Positions 16,009 through 24,739 of a DNA stretch of 64,000 bases are shown here, piece after piece. Origin of the DNA: DAOVFN01 sp964607835 (GTDB lineage: Archaea; Aenigmatarchaeota; Aenigmatarchaeia; QMZP01). Every line of letters begins with the position of its first letter. Within the stretch, counting starts at the first letter, position 1. The stretch is from NCBI GenBank assembly GCA_964607835.1, contig CAZSLL010000001.1, positions 1-64,000 of the forward strand, in the 5' to 3' direction. The position numbers and the translations under genes were made by a program. A model generated the notes under the pieces. The model saw only the letters and a program-made list of their open reading frames with translations, did not search any database and was not told the origin of the DNA.

Positions 16009-16521
16009 ATGGTGTACGCCCGAACCAAGATGCTGATGCAGGACAACTGCTTCCCCAAGGACCCCGGGGACGTTACCCTGCGCTATGTGGGTCCCAGGAC
16101 TTCGGAGATATACCAGCGTTTCTATGACATCATCAAGTCTGTAATGAACATCCCTGACAGCGCCATCCAGGAGGAGAAGTACAACTGGGGAAAGGGCGTG
16201 ACAGAGAAGTACAAGGTGTCATGGTTCGTGCACAAGGACATGGACCAGTTCTCCTACATATACTTCAAGATTGCCATAAGCGCAGAGGGCGACGAGAAGG
16301 CAGGCAACGCCACCATCAGGATAAAGCCCTACATGAGAACAGAGTATCCCCAGGACACGCTGTGGCAGAGGTCCCTATTCTATGAGTTCATAAGGACTTT
16401 CTGGCACAGGCTCTTCTACCACAGCAGGAGGGAGGAATACAATGAGGAGTGCAAGCACCTTGCCGTCATGCTCCAGCGCCAGCTCCATGAGCTGTTCAGG
16501 GAGCTCAGGGAAATGAAATAG
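16009..16521 (+). CDS. Unknown 170-residue protein, first of a paralogous pair
   Basis: No family recognised. A beta-rich N-terminal half (KVSWFVHKDMDQFSYIYFKIAIS) and helical C-terminus ending in an amphipathic helix. It shares architecture with the following gene: both have a central W-rich beta segment, a hydrophobic aromatic patch (LFYEFIRTFWHRLFYHSRREEY versus GLFWVYDYIFYGRRRAEY) and a final helix. The genes are 9 nt apart and co-directional with a membrane protein gene at 17036, so a small membrane-associated complex is plausible. Confidence 0.65.
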   Translation: MVYARTKMLMQDNCFPKDPGDVTLRYVGPRTSEIYQRFYDIIKSVMNIPDSAIQEEKYNWGKGVTEKYKVSWFVHKDMDQFSYIYFKIAISAEGDEKAGNATIRIKPYMRTEYPQDTLWQRSLFYEFIRTFWHRLFYHSRREEYNEECKHLAVMLQRQLHELFRELREMK

Positions 16522-16530
16522 GTGTGATGC

Positions 16531-17034
16531 ATGGGAAAGATTACCATTGTGGAGGACTGCAATGCGCCCGCGAGGTTCATATTCCTGACCTACACCGGAA
16601 AGAACCCCTTCGGCGTGGCCAGCAAGATAGCGGGCATGCTCCAGCCATTCTTCAACGTGAGTTCTGCGGGGGTGAGCGAGACTGATTTCAGGTGGGACAC
16701 CCTGGGGGACCCAATAGAGTTCTACTTCACATGGTGGGTTGAGAGGGGCGACGAGACCAGCAAATGGACCAAGCAGAGATTCAACATCAAGGTTCAGGGA
16801 ACCCAGACCAAGGAAACCAAGGAGGGCTCATTCACGCTCCAGCTCGACGGGAAGCTCACCACGAACATCAGCTACAACAACCCCTTCTTCAAGGGGCTGT
16901 TCTGGGTCTATGACTACATATTCTACGGAAGGAGAAGGGCAGAGTACCTCAAGAACTGCGAGGAGCTTCTGCACGAATTCAGGGACGAGATAAAGAAGCA
17001 CTTCAACCTCGCCACCCTGAAGAAGAGTGGTTAG
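16531..17034 (+). CDS. Unknown 167-residue protein, second of a paralogous pair
   Basis: Related in layout to the preceding protein: beta segment with FYFTWWVERGDETSKW, then an aromatic amphipathic patch FFKGLFWVYDYIFYGRRRAEYL that may dip into a membrane surface, and a C-terminal helix. The stop codon lies 1 nt before the ATG of the next membrane protein gene, suggesting tight co-expression. Function unknown. Confidence 0.65.
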   Translation: MGKITIVEDCNAPARFIFLTYTGKNPFGVASKIAGMLQPFFNVSSAGVSETDFRWDTLGDPIEFYFTWWVERGDETSKWTKQRFNIKVQGTQTKETKEGSFTLQLDGKLTTNISYNNPFFKGLFWVYDYIFYGRRRAEYLKNCEELLHEFRDEIKKHFNLATLKKSG

Positions 17035-17035
17035 C

Positions 17036-17386
17036 ATGAAAAGCAAGCAGCCCCTGGTGAGTGGATTCTACCTCATAAGAGGCTTTCTTTGCGGCTCGCT
17101 TGTGGCGGGCTCCCTCATGGTTCCCTATGGCCTCATGGTCCAGGCAGTGCTCTTCATATTAGCCGCCGCCATATTCCTTGACACACTCTTCACATACCAC
17201 AGGCGACCCTTCGTGGTGTGCTTCGTCATGGCATTCTTCGCGGCCCTGGCCCTGGGAATTGTATCAGGTCTTTTCTCGCTCACGCAGCCCTTGCTTCTTG
17301 TGGTTTTCATACTCATGGCGATTACATACCTTCATCAGTACCTCACTTACAGGGAACACATGAAAGCAATGTCCCGGAGGGGCTGA
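17036..17386 (+). CDS. Four-helix membrane protein
   Basis: A 116-residue protein with four predicted transmembrane helices (about residues 8-26, 30-46, 55-75, 78-97). Third gene of the 16009-17386 cluster. I took ATG 17036, next to the stop of the previous gene, over an upstream in-frame GTG. Function unknown. Confidence 0.65.
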   Translation: MKSKQPLVSGFYLIRGFLCGSLVAGSLMVPYGLMVQAVLFILAAAIFLDTLFTYHRRPFVVCFVMAFFAALALGIVSGLFSLTQPLLLVVFILMAITYLHQYLTYREHMKAMSRRG

Positions 17387-17413
17387 TTCCCTCACGGGAA
17401 GTGAGACCTGAAT

Positions 17414-17431
17414 CTCCGCAAAAGCGGACAT
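17414..17431 (+). repeat. CTCCGCAAAAGCGGACAT repeat, distant copy
   Basis: An 18-nt sequence identical to 56215-56232 and nearly matched in reverse at 57527-57542. CCGC and GCGG can pair across AAAA. It lies between convergent genes (17386 stop, 17445 stop). Confidence 0.7.
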
Positions 17432-17444
17432 GAAGGGCCCGAAC

Positions 17445-17768
17445 TTATCCGACATACCTCTGGGTGTCCTCTGGCTCAACGATGTTGGGCTTCTCAGGCA
17501 TGCTGTCTCCCTTGAGCTTCTCCTGTGCGTTGGCGAGCGCCCTTTGCATGGACTTCAGGAAATCCTCGGTGGCTGCCTGGTTCATGGTCACGTCTGCCAC
17601 GCATTTGTTGGAAACGCTGTCCACGAAAAGCATCCTCATGTTGAGCTCCTTCCTCTCTGCTTTTCTCTTGTCTTCCTCGCTCGGCTTGGCCGCCATCTGG
17701 GCGACGAGCATGACCTTGTCCGATACTGTGGGCTTGGTCGCATGGTTGAACTGCGGCTGGTGTTGCAT
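17445..17768 (-). CDS. Unknown 107-residue protein
   Basis: A small mostly helical, soluble protein with no recognised domain. I chose the ATG at 17768 because GGAGGGATTCC precedes it, the same strong ribosome binding site used by ftsZ. It is followed by convergent sequence holding the 18-nt repeat. The sequence has conserved-looking segments LNMRMLFVDSVSNKCVADVTM and TEDFLKSMQRAL, reminiscent of small archaeal DUF3467-type proteins, but I cannot confirm this. Confidence 0.55.
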   Translation of the reverse strand: MQHQPQFNHATKPTVSDKVMLVAQMAAKPSEEDKRKAERKELNMRMLFVDSVSNKCVADVTMNQAATEDFLKSMQRALANAQEKLKGDSMPEKPNIVEPEDTQRYVG

Positions 17769-17833
17769 GGAATCCCTCCTCAATAGCAATATTCGTGGGC
17801 AGTTTTAATAAATCCTGTCCTCGCCCTATTTCT

Positions 17834-19615
17834 TCATTCAGCGTAATAGAACCTTCCAGATTCTCTCTGTTCCGAGTCCTTCTGCGACCCGGGCTTGTTG
17901 GCCCTCGGCCTTCCTGTCTGGGGGTCCCTCCTGAAGGTGACGCCCAGCTCGCTCAGGAACCTGTTCATGCTGTCAGACAGTGGCGCAATCGCTCCTGCCT
18001 GGCCTTTCACCCCCCTCTCACCTGAAAAGACCATTACCCGGTCAGATATCACGTCTATGAACTGCAGGTCGTGGTCCACCACGAAGCAGGGAATTTCCCT
18101 GTCCTCTGCGTGCTCCCTTATAAGCCTGGCCACCCTGAGCCTCTGCTCAACGTCAAGGAAGGCGGAAGGCTCGTCAAGGAGGAGGATGTCGTGCTCCCTG
18201 ATGAGGGCAGAGCACACGAAGCATGACTGGAGCTCCCCTCCTGAGAGGTTTTTCATCTTTCTCTCCATGAGCTTCTCCAGTCCCAGGAGCCTTATGGCCC
18301 GCTTGCTTTCCTGGGAGGAGACCTTTCCGGCCTCTGAGAGGAAATCCCTCACCATCATGGATTCCTGCTCCTTTGAGAGCACCAGCCTCTGGGTCTTGTA
18401 TGACAGCCTCATATCCTTCAGGGGCTCTCCCCGGTCAGGCTCGAGCTTCCCGGCGAGCATCCTTATGAAGGTGGTTTTCCCTATCCCGTTCGGCCCGAGT
18501 ATTCCTATGACCTCTCCCCTGTAAAGGTTCCCTGGCTCTGATTCCATTGAGAATCCTCCCAGCCTCTTGCTGTAGGCGCTGAATGATGTGAAGAGCTTGT
18601 CCTTCTCAGGGGGTTTTGCCCTCTGGGAGAATATGATGGACTCCTGCCTGAACCTGACGTTTTCTTCCTTAATGTAGCCCTCCAGGTAGGTGTTTATCCC
18701 CAGCCTTACCCCGTAGGGTTTTGAGACAATCCCAAAGGCCCCGGGCTCGCCGTACAGTATGTGCGTGTAGTCGGCAAGGTAGTCCGCCACTGCCAGGTCG
18801 TGCTCTATGACCATGACCACGGAGTCAGAGCAGAGCCTCCGTATTTCCCTGGCTGCCCTCAGCCTCTGCTGGACGTCGAGATAACTCGAGGGCTCGTCGA
18901 AGAAGTAGAAGCCGCATTTCCTGGTAACCGTGGCCGCTATGGCCAGGAGCTGGAGCTCCCCCCCTGACAGACTGGCTATGTCCTTGTCCATCATCTCCCC
19001 CATTTCAAGCCTCTCCACGACCTCTTCCAGCACTCCCCTCTGGTCAGACTTCTCCAGAAGCTTCCTCACCTTCCCGGACCAGTTCCTTGGGATGAGGTCA
19101 ACGTGCTGGGGCTTGTATCCCGCCTTTATTCCCCTCGTGGAAACCTCCTCCAGGTAGGCCTGGAGTTCTGTGCCCCTGAACCTCTCGATTATTTCGGGCC
19201 ATGAAGCACTCTCCCCGAACCTCCCTGTGTTGGGCTTGAGCTTGCCTGAGAGTATGTTCAGAACAGTGGATTTTCCCGTGCCGTTGGGTCCTATCAGGCC
19301 CACCACGGCCCTGTGCTTGGGGACAGGGAGCCTGAACAGGGAGAACATGTTCCTGCCGTACCTGTGTATGGGGTCCTCCCTCAGCTCCTCGGGAAGGTTG
19401 ACCACGGTAATTGCCTGCCTTGAGCACTTCCTGGTGCATATGCCGCAGCCAATGCACAGGGACTCGTCTATCACGGACTTCCCGTCCTCCTGGGAAATGG
19501 TTATGCAGTCCTTGCCCGTCCTGTTCACAGGACAGGCCTTCATGCAGGCATAGCCCGTCATCTTGGGGTTGCACAGCTCCCTGTCGATGACAGCTATCCT
19601 TTTCTCTGCTGGCAT
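17834..19615 (-). CDS. ABCE1/Rli1 ribosome-recycling ATPase
   Basis: A 593-residue twin-ATPase that splits ribosomes after termination. The N-terminus carries cysteines for two [4Fe-4S] clusters (CNPKMTGYACMKACPVNRTGKDC and CIGCGICTRKC). Two ABC domains follow, with Walker A GPNGTGKST (about residue 109) and GPNGIGKTT (about 372), signatures SLSGGELQLLAIA and NLSGGELQSCFV, and Walker B segments ending in DEPSS and DEPSA. Length matches the family. Essential and universal in archaea. It is divergent from the 19682 membrane protein gene. Confidence 0.95.
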   Translation of the reverse strand: MPAEKRIAVIDRELCNPKMTGYACMKACPVNRTGKDCITISQEDGKSVIDESLCIGCGICTRKCSRQAITVVNLPEELREDPIHRYGRNMFSLFRLPVPKHRAVVGLIGPNGTGKSTVLNILSGKLKPNTGRFGESASWPEIIERFRGTELQAYLEEVSTRGIKAGYKPQHVDLIPRNWSGKVRKLLEKSDQRGVLEEVVERLEMGEMMDKDIASLSGGELQLLAIAATVTRKCGFYFFDEPSSYLDVQQRLRAAREIRRLCSDSVVMVIEHDLAVADYLADYTHILYGEPGAFGIVSKPYGVRLGINTYLEGYIKEENVRFRQESIIFSQRAKPPEKDKLFTSFSAYSKRLGGFSMESEPGNLYRGEVIGILGPNGIGKTTFIRMLAGKLEPDRGEPLKDMRLSYKTQRLVLSKEQESMMVRDFLSEAGKVSSQESKRAIRLLGLEKLMERKMKNLSGGELQSCFVCSALIREHDILLLDEPSAFLDVEQRLRVARLIREHAEDREIPCFVVDHDLQFIDVISDRVMVFSGERGVKGQAGAIAPLSDSMNRFLSELGVTFRRDPQTGRPRANKPGSQKDSEQRESGRFYYAE

Positions 19616-19681
19616 GCTCGCACCTCTCTGGATTATTGCTTCCCGGATTTATTTATATATCCCTTTCTGCATAACCATATC

Positions 19682-20533
19682 ATGGTCAACTTCGGTGACG
19701 CGCTGAGGAAGGGCCTCAGGTTCGGAATCGAGCCCATGAGGTGGCTTCCCCTTTTCGTTCTCGATCTGGCCATGGCACTCATCTTCCTTGGCGTCCTGTT
19801 CTACAGGGCAGACGAGTTCTTGCTCATGAGCATCAACAATGGCGCTGCATCCTCTTTTCCTGCCCTTTCTGTGATTAGCCTCTTCATCGGCCTTGGCCTG
19901 CTGGGAACGGCATGGTTCATTATAAGGCTCTGGATTATGGGTTCGCTCATCCACCATTCCTCCAGGCCCAGGGACTTTGACAGGGGATACATTGTCTCGA
20001 TTCAGAGCCTCCACAAGCTGGTTGGCGTGGTCGCTCTCGTGAGCCTCATTTCCATGATGGCCTCCTTCATCCCGGTCGCTGGATTCATACTGGCTATATT
20101 CGTGTCCCTGGCCTTCTTCTTCATGCTCCAGGGCGTGGTGCTTGACGAGCTCGGGATTGTCAGCACCCTGAAAGCCTCCTGGGCATTTTTCAGGAAGTCA
20201 CCCTTCGACGTGTTCGTGTGCTGGCTCCTGATATCCATTGTCAGCGCTCTGCTCATCTTACCCTTCATGATTCCCTTCATGGTTGTCTTTTCGGGCGCCA
20301 TATTCAGCTCTCTGGCGGCCGGCTCTGGCGGAAGCCCGTCCCTCCCTGCATTCATGAATTCCCTGGAGATGGGGCTGCCCCTTCTCATCGGATTCGGCAT
20401 GATTATGATTGTGGGCTTTGTCGTTTCGCAGGCTTTCTCAATCAAGGCCCAGACCGAGTTCTATATGCAGTTCAGGAAGAAGCATCCCTCTGTGCTCAAG
20501 GCCCTGTCAAGGAAGAGGGGCAGGTTCTTCTGA
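19682..20533 (+). CDS. Polytopic membrane protein (DUF4013/DUF7847-like)
   Basis: A 283-residue protein with about six transmembrane helices, starting MVNFGDALRKGLRFG, a start typical of the archaeal DUF4013-like family of membrane proteins (glycerophosphodiester phosphodiesterase membrane-domain-like fold). Typical features are TLKASWAFFRKSPFD and a final loop with FSIKAQTEFYMQFRKK. A TATA-like TTATATATCC lies about 25 nt upstream, fitting a leaderless transcript. Function unknown. Confidence 0.65.
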   Translation: MVNFGDALRKGLRFGIEPMRWLPLFVLDLAMALIFLGVLFYRADEFLLMSINNGAASSFPALSVISLFIGLGLLGTAWFIIRLWIMGSLIHHSSRPRDFDRGYIVSIQSLHKLVGVVALVSLISMMASFIPVAGFILAIFVSLAFFFMLQGVVLDELGIVSTLKASWAFFRKSPFDVFVCWLLISIVSALLILPFMIPFMVVFSGAIFSSLAAGSGGSPSLPAFMNSLEMGLPLLIGFGMIMIVGFVVSQAFSIKAQTEFYMQFRKKHPSVLKALSRKRGRFF

Positions 20534-20562
20534 AAACCTCGAAAACACCAAGTCGCCTTCTG

Positions 20563-20593
20563 TTCTATATCCCTCTAAATAGACTAAACAATG
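20563..20593 (-). repeat. Tail motif, copy C
   Basis: CTATATCCCTCTAAATAGAC and flanks; matches copy D at most positions and copies A and B in the shared core. It follows the hairpin of module C and starts 30 nt after the stop of the plus-strand gene on its left. Confidence 0.75.
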
Positions 20594-20613
20594 AGGAACC
20601 CCTAGGGGTCCCT
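20594..20613 (-). terminator. Hairpin ending module C
   Basis: ACCCC-TA-GGGGT with outer AGG/CCT pairs and one mismatch, directly after the stop of the minus-strand gene at 20619 and directly before the tail motif. Confidence 0.55.
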
Positions 20614-20618
20614 GATTA

Positions 20619-21245
20619 TCACCTCCCTTCCCTTCTTACCGGCGGCCTCCACTTGTACCTGTTGCCTTCCCTGTCAACCAGGACAATCTTTGAAACAAAC
20701 CCGCCCATGCTCTTTCTGATGGAATCTGCCCTTTCCTGCCTCTCCTCCAGCTCGGATAGGCTGTCCTTTAGAGTGCTCATGTGCATCCTCTGGGATATGG
20801 CCATCCATGACAAGCCTGCAAGCACAACCATGATAAAAAGGAGCTTCCTGTCGATGAGGTGCAGGTTCCTCTTCTCGATTTCACTAAGAAGGGGGAAGAG
20901 CACCTGGAGAATCAGCACGCAACCAAGAGAGGCGCTGAAGGCAGCTGCTATCTCCCTTGGTGCCCATGTTTTTACGTTGAACCCAGTGCCCAGATAGTGA
21001 ACCAGGATGAATGCCCCTGCAAACATTATCACAGTGATGGCGTCCTGCTGGGATTCACCACCTAGTCTCAATCCGGGGAGAAAGGGCATCAATATCCCTA
21101 TAGAAGATATTGTGATGATGGCAAGAAGTCCTCCCCTTATAAACCCTCCCCCTATGTTGCATGACAGAAGCAGCAGCGGGGACAGAAGAAGAGCTCTTGT
21201 ATAAAGCCTTGATTTTTCTGTTCCAAGTGTTCTCAATCTAACCAC
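20619..21245 (-). CDS. Membrane protein with coiled-coil tail (module C)
   Basis: About 205 residues. Four or five hydrophobic helices in residues 18-150 are followed by a charged coiled-coil-like segment (STLKDSLSELEERQERADSIRKSM) and a C-terminal tail. The start is uncertain: GTG at 21245, or TTG at 21236, which has the better spacing from GGGGGTGG. It is the last gene of module C and ends next to the hairpin and tail motif. No family recognised. Confidence 0.6.
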   Translation of the reverse strand: MVRLRTLGTEKSRLYTRALLLSPLLLLSCNIGGGFIRGGLLAIITISSIGILMPFLPGLRLGGESQQDAITVIMFAGAFILVHYLGTGFNVKTWAPREIAAAFSASLGCVLILQVLFPLLSEIEKRNLHLIDRKLLFIMVVLAGLSWMAISQRMHMSTLKDSLSELEERQERADSIRKSMGGFVSKIVLVDREGNRYKWRPPVRREGR

Positions 21246-21254
21246 CCCCTTTCA

Positions 21255-22283
21255 TCAGTCCCTTCCTTCTGGATAATCGTCCGGGTTTGCGGGTCTGTCT
21301 CTTCGCGGGTCTGCCCTGAAGCTTCCCGCGTCCTCGACCATGGGCTCACCTTTCGGCTCATCCCTGATGCGCATTTCTTCAGTGAGCTCGATGATGCCTT
21401 CATCATGGTCAGCAAGATTAAGGGCCAGGCTTTCACCCCTTCCTACGATTTCTTCTTCGTGGGCATTCACTGAAGTGGGGGTACCCGCTTCCCTCATTTC
21501 CTGGATGCTTTCTGATTTGAACCCCCAGCCCCTTACAGTATCAACATTTCCTTCATATGACCTACGGCTCAAGTCGGCTGTGGAGAGGTAGCTCTCGATG
21601 GCTTCCTGGCGGTCCATCTCGTTCTCAGGAAGCCAGGAACCATTCCGGGGGTCTTGGGGCAGGATTCCTTTGTCCTCGAGCTCGAGAATTGTCCTCAGCA
21701 CCTCCTGCCGAAAAAGGGTTTTGACTCTGCTGTCAACCGCCAGCCTCGAGAAGAAGAGTATGCTGTTCCTCTTGAGGAGCCTTTGTTCCCACTGGTCCAT
21801 CAGATGGGAAAGCCCTTCAAGATGGGATGCGAGACCCTTCCTCTTCCTTATGTCGAGCACCACATCAAAGAAGTATACCGCCAGGAACAGGGCCAGGAAG
21901 AAGAGCGTGAAGCCGTGCTGGAAACCCAGGTTCCTGTCGAGCCATGCTGGCTCATAAAGGCTGAGATATCCCAGAACGTGCAGGAGAGGGAAGGCAAAAG
22001 CAATCAGGAAGATTACCAGATACAGGAAATAGTTGATTCTGGGTATGGCGAAGAGCCTGTCCATCCCAGGTCCCAGGACAGGACTGAACGCAGCCCAGAG
22101 GTTGTTGCAGTTGTTCCTCATTTCCTGGTCAGGGTGAAGGTCGCTTTTCCTGAAACGCCACCAGGGGATTGAGAGGTTGGTATCGATGATTTTCCTGAGT
22201 ATCTCCCTGAATCTCTTCCTGTCAGGAACGAAATGGGACCAGGCTGCAAAGAATTCGTCGTACCTTTCACTTTCTGACTTCAT
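21255..22283 (-). CDS. Membrane protein with large acidic tail (module C)
   Basis: A 342-residue protein. Two adjacent membrane helices (residues about 87-110 and 125-145, VIFLIAFAFPLLHVLGYL and FTLFFLALFLAVYFF) separate an N-terminal soluble segment from a long charged C-terminal half that is likely extended and cytoplasmic. ATG 22283 is chosen because AAAGGAGGAAGAGCC precedes it. The second ORF in the four-gene module. Function unknown. Confidence 0.65.
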   Translation of the reverse strand: MKSESERYDEFFAAWSHFVPDRKRFREILRKIIDTNLSIPWWRFRKSDLHPDQEMRNNCNNLWAAFSPVLGPGMDRLFAIPRINYFLYLVIFLIAFAFPLLHVLGYLSLYEPAWLDRNLGFQHGFTLFFLALFLAVYFFDVVLDIRKRKGLASHLEGLSHLMDQWEQRLLKRNSILFFSRLAVDSRVKTLFRQEVLRTILELEDKGILPQDPRNGSWLPENEMDRQEAIESYLSTADLSRRSYEGNVDTVRGWGFKSESIQEMREAGTPTSVNAHEEEIVGRGESLALNLADHDEGIIELTEEMRIRDEPKGEPMVEDAGSFRADPRRDRPANPDDYPEGRD

Positions 22284-22330
22284 GGCTCTTCCTCCTTTCA
22301 TGGGAAAAATCAAAGCCGATTTTGTAGCTT

Positions 22331-22762
22331 CTATTCGTTTCCTCCAAGCCGTGTTAACCTGGCTCTGGCCCTTTCCAGTTCCAGCTTGAGGGAAGCCCTC
22401 TCAAGGTAGATTTCATTCAGTTCCCTGAGCTGGTCCTTCCTGATATCCTCGCTCAGGGCCAGCATCTCCTGGGTTGGCTCGAGCAGCAGGGCCTTCCTGT
22501 AGAGCTCTTTGGTGTTCCTCCCGCCCCCTGTCCTTGAGAATATCTCCCTGAGAAGCTCGTTCTCCTCCTCCAGCAGGTAGAGCCTCATGGCCTGCTTCTC
22601 TGAAAGCATCCGAAAGGGGGCGACATGCCTCTCAATCTCGCGGTTCCTCTCCTGCTCAATGTCCTCAAGAGCGCCTATGGACATGATGACCGCCGGGTAA
22701 CCAGCAAGAAGAGCGAAAGCTGCCACAATCGCAAGACTCACAAAAGTTTCTCTAAATCCCAT
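22331..22762 (-). CDS. Single-pass membrane coiled-coil protein, paralogue 2 (module C)
   Basis: A 143-residue protein: one N-terminal membrane helix (residues 7-28) followed by a charged coiled coil. The segment REIERHVAPFRMLSEKQAMR aligns with REIARQVSPWKALAERQAAK of the next upstream gene, so the two are paralogues produced by duplication. The ribosome binding site is AAAGGAG. Bitopic coiled-coil pairs of this kind resemble phage spanin or envelope-bridging proteins only in shape; no homology claimed. Confidence 0.65.
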   Translation of the reverse strand: MGFRETFVSLAIVAAFALLAGYPAVIMSIGALEDIEQERNREIERHVAPFRMLSEKQAMRLYLLEEENELLREIFSRTGGGRNTKELYRKALLLEPTQEMLALSEDIRKDQLRELNEIYLERASLKLELERARARLTRLGGNE

Positions 22763-22781
22763 GGCTCAGAATCTCCTTTGC

Positions 22782-23318
22782 TCAGATTTCTGTTTTCTCC
22801 TCCCCAGGTTCATCTATTTCAAATCCTCTCTCGCCCCTGAGTCGCTCTATGGTCTCCTGCGCCTCTGCGAGGTCGATGATGAGCTCCAGGTTCTGAAGAA
22901 CCAGGTCCATGTTTACCTCAATCAAAGAGCCCAAAAGCTCCTCAGCAAGAGCCTTGTCGAAGAGGGCGTCCGCCAGCGATTGCTCAAGAATCAGTCTCCT
23001 GCTCTCGCTCTCCCCGAGCTCCTTCTTCATTGCATTGAACTCGGAGAGGGTTTCGATGAAGAGCAATGCAGGGTCCTCCCCGCCCAGCAACCTGGCCAGC
23101 GTCTTCTCATGGAGCTTGTTATTGAACTCGAGCGCTCTGATTTTTGCGGCCTGCCTCTCTGCCAGGGCTTTCCACGGGGAAACCTGCCGCGCGATTTCAC
23201 GTTCCTTCTCTTCATTCTCCCTTTCCATCCTGTTGATGTGGTCATAGATAGCAAGATTAATAATCAATCCTCCAGTGGCCAGAAAAGCAATCATAATCCT
23301 TCTTTTCTTTTTTTCCAT
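22782..23318 (-). CDS. Single-pass membrane coiled-coil protein, paralogue 1 (module C)
   Basis: A 178-residue protein: basic MEKKKRR, a membrane helix at residues 8-26, then a long coiled coil to the end. Related to the following gene in the module. The start has GAGGAGGGATTC upstream. First gene of module C, after a 200-nt leader. Function unknown; membrane-tethered coiled coils often act as spacers or fusion/lysis factors. Confidence 0.65.
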   Translation of the reverse strand: MEKKKRRIMIAFLATGGLIINLAIYDHINRMERENEEKEREIARQVSPWKALAERQAAKIRALEFNNKLHEKTLARLLGGEDPALLFIETLSEFNAMKKELGESESRRLILEQSLADALFDKALAEELLGSLIEVNMDLVLQNLELIIDLAEAQETIERLRGERGFEIDEPGEEKTEI

Positions 23319-23550
23319 GATGAATCCCTCCTCTCAAAGAAAAAGATGAGCGCAGGAGCCCGGAAGACGGGATTAATCCCCCCTCCGGGGACGGTGAATA
23401 TTTTAAGGCCTGGTGACAATCCTCCCTGTTGGGCTGCGCAGGATAAATGGCAATTATCCCGCGGGGATTATTCCGGCCTTGTATTTGTTAAGCATGACAT
23501 CCCCCATGGGGCCTTAAGAATGCATAAGCCAGGAACTCTTTTAAGCATAA
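23319..23550 (-). promoter_or_regulatory. Promoter and leader of module C
   Basis: Read on the minus strand, a TATA-like CTTAAAAG (23538-23545) is followed by about 200 nt with no gene. It holds CCCAACAGGG (23427-23436), corresponding to the CCC-AAT-GGG hairpins of the other modules, and the palindrome GGGATTAATCCC (23370 region). A second AT-rich box CTTAAAATATT at about 23398-23408 could be a nearer promoter. Confidence 0.4.
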
Positions 23551-23595
23551 CCGCTCAGTGAAGAAACTTATTTATCCATTTGCCAAACATAATGC

Positions 23596-24735
23596 ATGCT
23601 TATTGGACTGGTGGGGGCACCGAACTCAGGGAAGAGCACGTTCTTCAAGGCAGCCACCATGAGCAGCGTCGAGGTCGCCAACTACCCGTTCACCACCATC
23701 AAGCCAAACCAGGGAATGGGCTACATCACCGCAGAGTGCCCCTGCAGACGGCTTGGAGTGGAGTGTAATCCCGTGAACTCGAAGTGCGAGGACGGCAGGA
23801 GGCTCATTCCGGTGAAGCTCCTTGATGTCGCCGGGCTCGTTCCTGGGGCTCACAAGGGAAAGGGAATGGGGAACCAGTTCCTCAATGACCTCTCACAGGC
23901 CTCGGGCCTCATCCATGTGCTCGATGCCTCCGGGAAGACCAACTCAGAGGGGAAGCCAGCTGACTGGGACCCCGTGGAGACCATTAAGATGCTTGAGTTC
24001 GAGATTGACGAGTGGCTCAGGGGGCTCATCGAGAAGTCCTCACAGAAAATCATGAACACGGCCAAGGCCACCAAGGTCCCTGTGGAGAGGCTCCTTGCGG
24101 AGCAGCTCTCAGGTCTGGGCATAAAAGAGGAGGATATCAAGAAGGCCATGACCAAGCATTCCCTGGAGGACCACGGCTTCGCCACAGAGATGAGGAAGGC
24201 ATCCAAGCCAATACTCGTGGCCGCAAACAAGGCAGATCTTCCCGAGTCTGAGGGCAATATCCCGAAGCTGAGGAAGCAGGGAGCCGTTCCCTGCTCAGCT
24301 GAGTCAGAGCTCGCACTCAGGGAGGCAGACAGGAAGGGTCTCATAAAATACGTGCCTGGCTCAGGAATGTACGAGCCAAAGGGGCTCCTCAGCGAGAAGC
24401 AGAAGGAGGCACTGGGCTTCATCCAGGGCAATGTCCTTGACAAATACGGCTCCACAGGGGTCCAGGAAGCCATCAACAGCCTTGTCTTCGGGGAACTTGG
24501 CATGATAGTGGTCTACCCGGTGGCCAACATGACAAAGCTGGCATCGCACAAGGGCAACGTGCTCCCTGACGCACATGTCGTCCCCAAAGGGACCACCCTC
24601 AGGGAGCTCGCCTACAGGATACACACCTCATTCGGCGAGAACTTCATCGGCGGCCTGGACATTGAGAAGAGGAAGATAGGTGCTGACTACGAGCTGAAGG
24701 ACGGGGACGTGGTGGAGATAATGTTCAGGGGATGA
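23596..24735 (+). CDS. ychF: YchF/OLA1-type GTPase with TGS domain
   Basis: A 379-residue P-loop NTPase of the Obg/YchF clade. G1 motif GAPNSGKST at residues 7-15, switch NYPFTTIKPNQG, G3 DVAGLVPGAHKGKGMGNQFL, NKAD at about residues 217-220, and a C-terminal TGS domain (residues about 310-379). These proteins bind ATP or GTP and associate with ribosomes; the archaeal form is conserved. A TATA-like TTATTTATCC about 25 nt upstream supports a leaderless start. Nudix and dphB genes follow on the same strand. Confidence 0.9.
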   Translation: MLIGLVGAPNSGKSTFFKAATMSSVEVANYPFTTIKPNQGMGYITAECPCRRLGVECNPVNSKCEDGRRLIPVKLLDVAGLVPGAHKGKGMGNQFLNDLSQASGLIHVLDASGKTNSEGKPADWDPVETIKMLEFEIDEWLRGLIEKSSQKIMNTAKATKVPVERLLAEQLSGLGIKEEDIKKAMTKHSLEDHGFATEMRKASKPILVAANKADLPESEGNIPKLRKQGAVPCSAESELALREADRKGLIKYVPGSGMYEPKGLLSEKQKEALGFIQGNVLDKYGSTGVQEAINSLVFGELGMIVVYPVANMTKLASHKGNVLPDAHVVPKGTTLRELAYRIHTSFGENFIGGLDIEKRKIGADYELKDGDVVEIMFRG

Positions 24736-24739
24736 TTAT

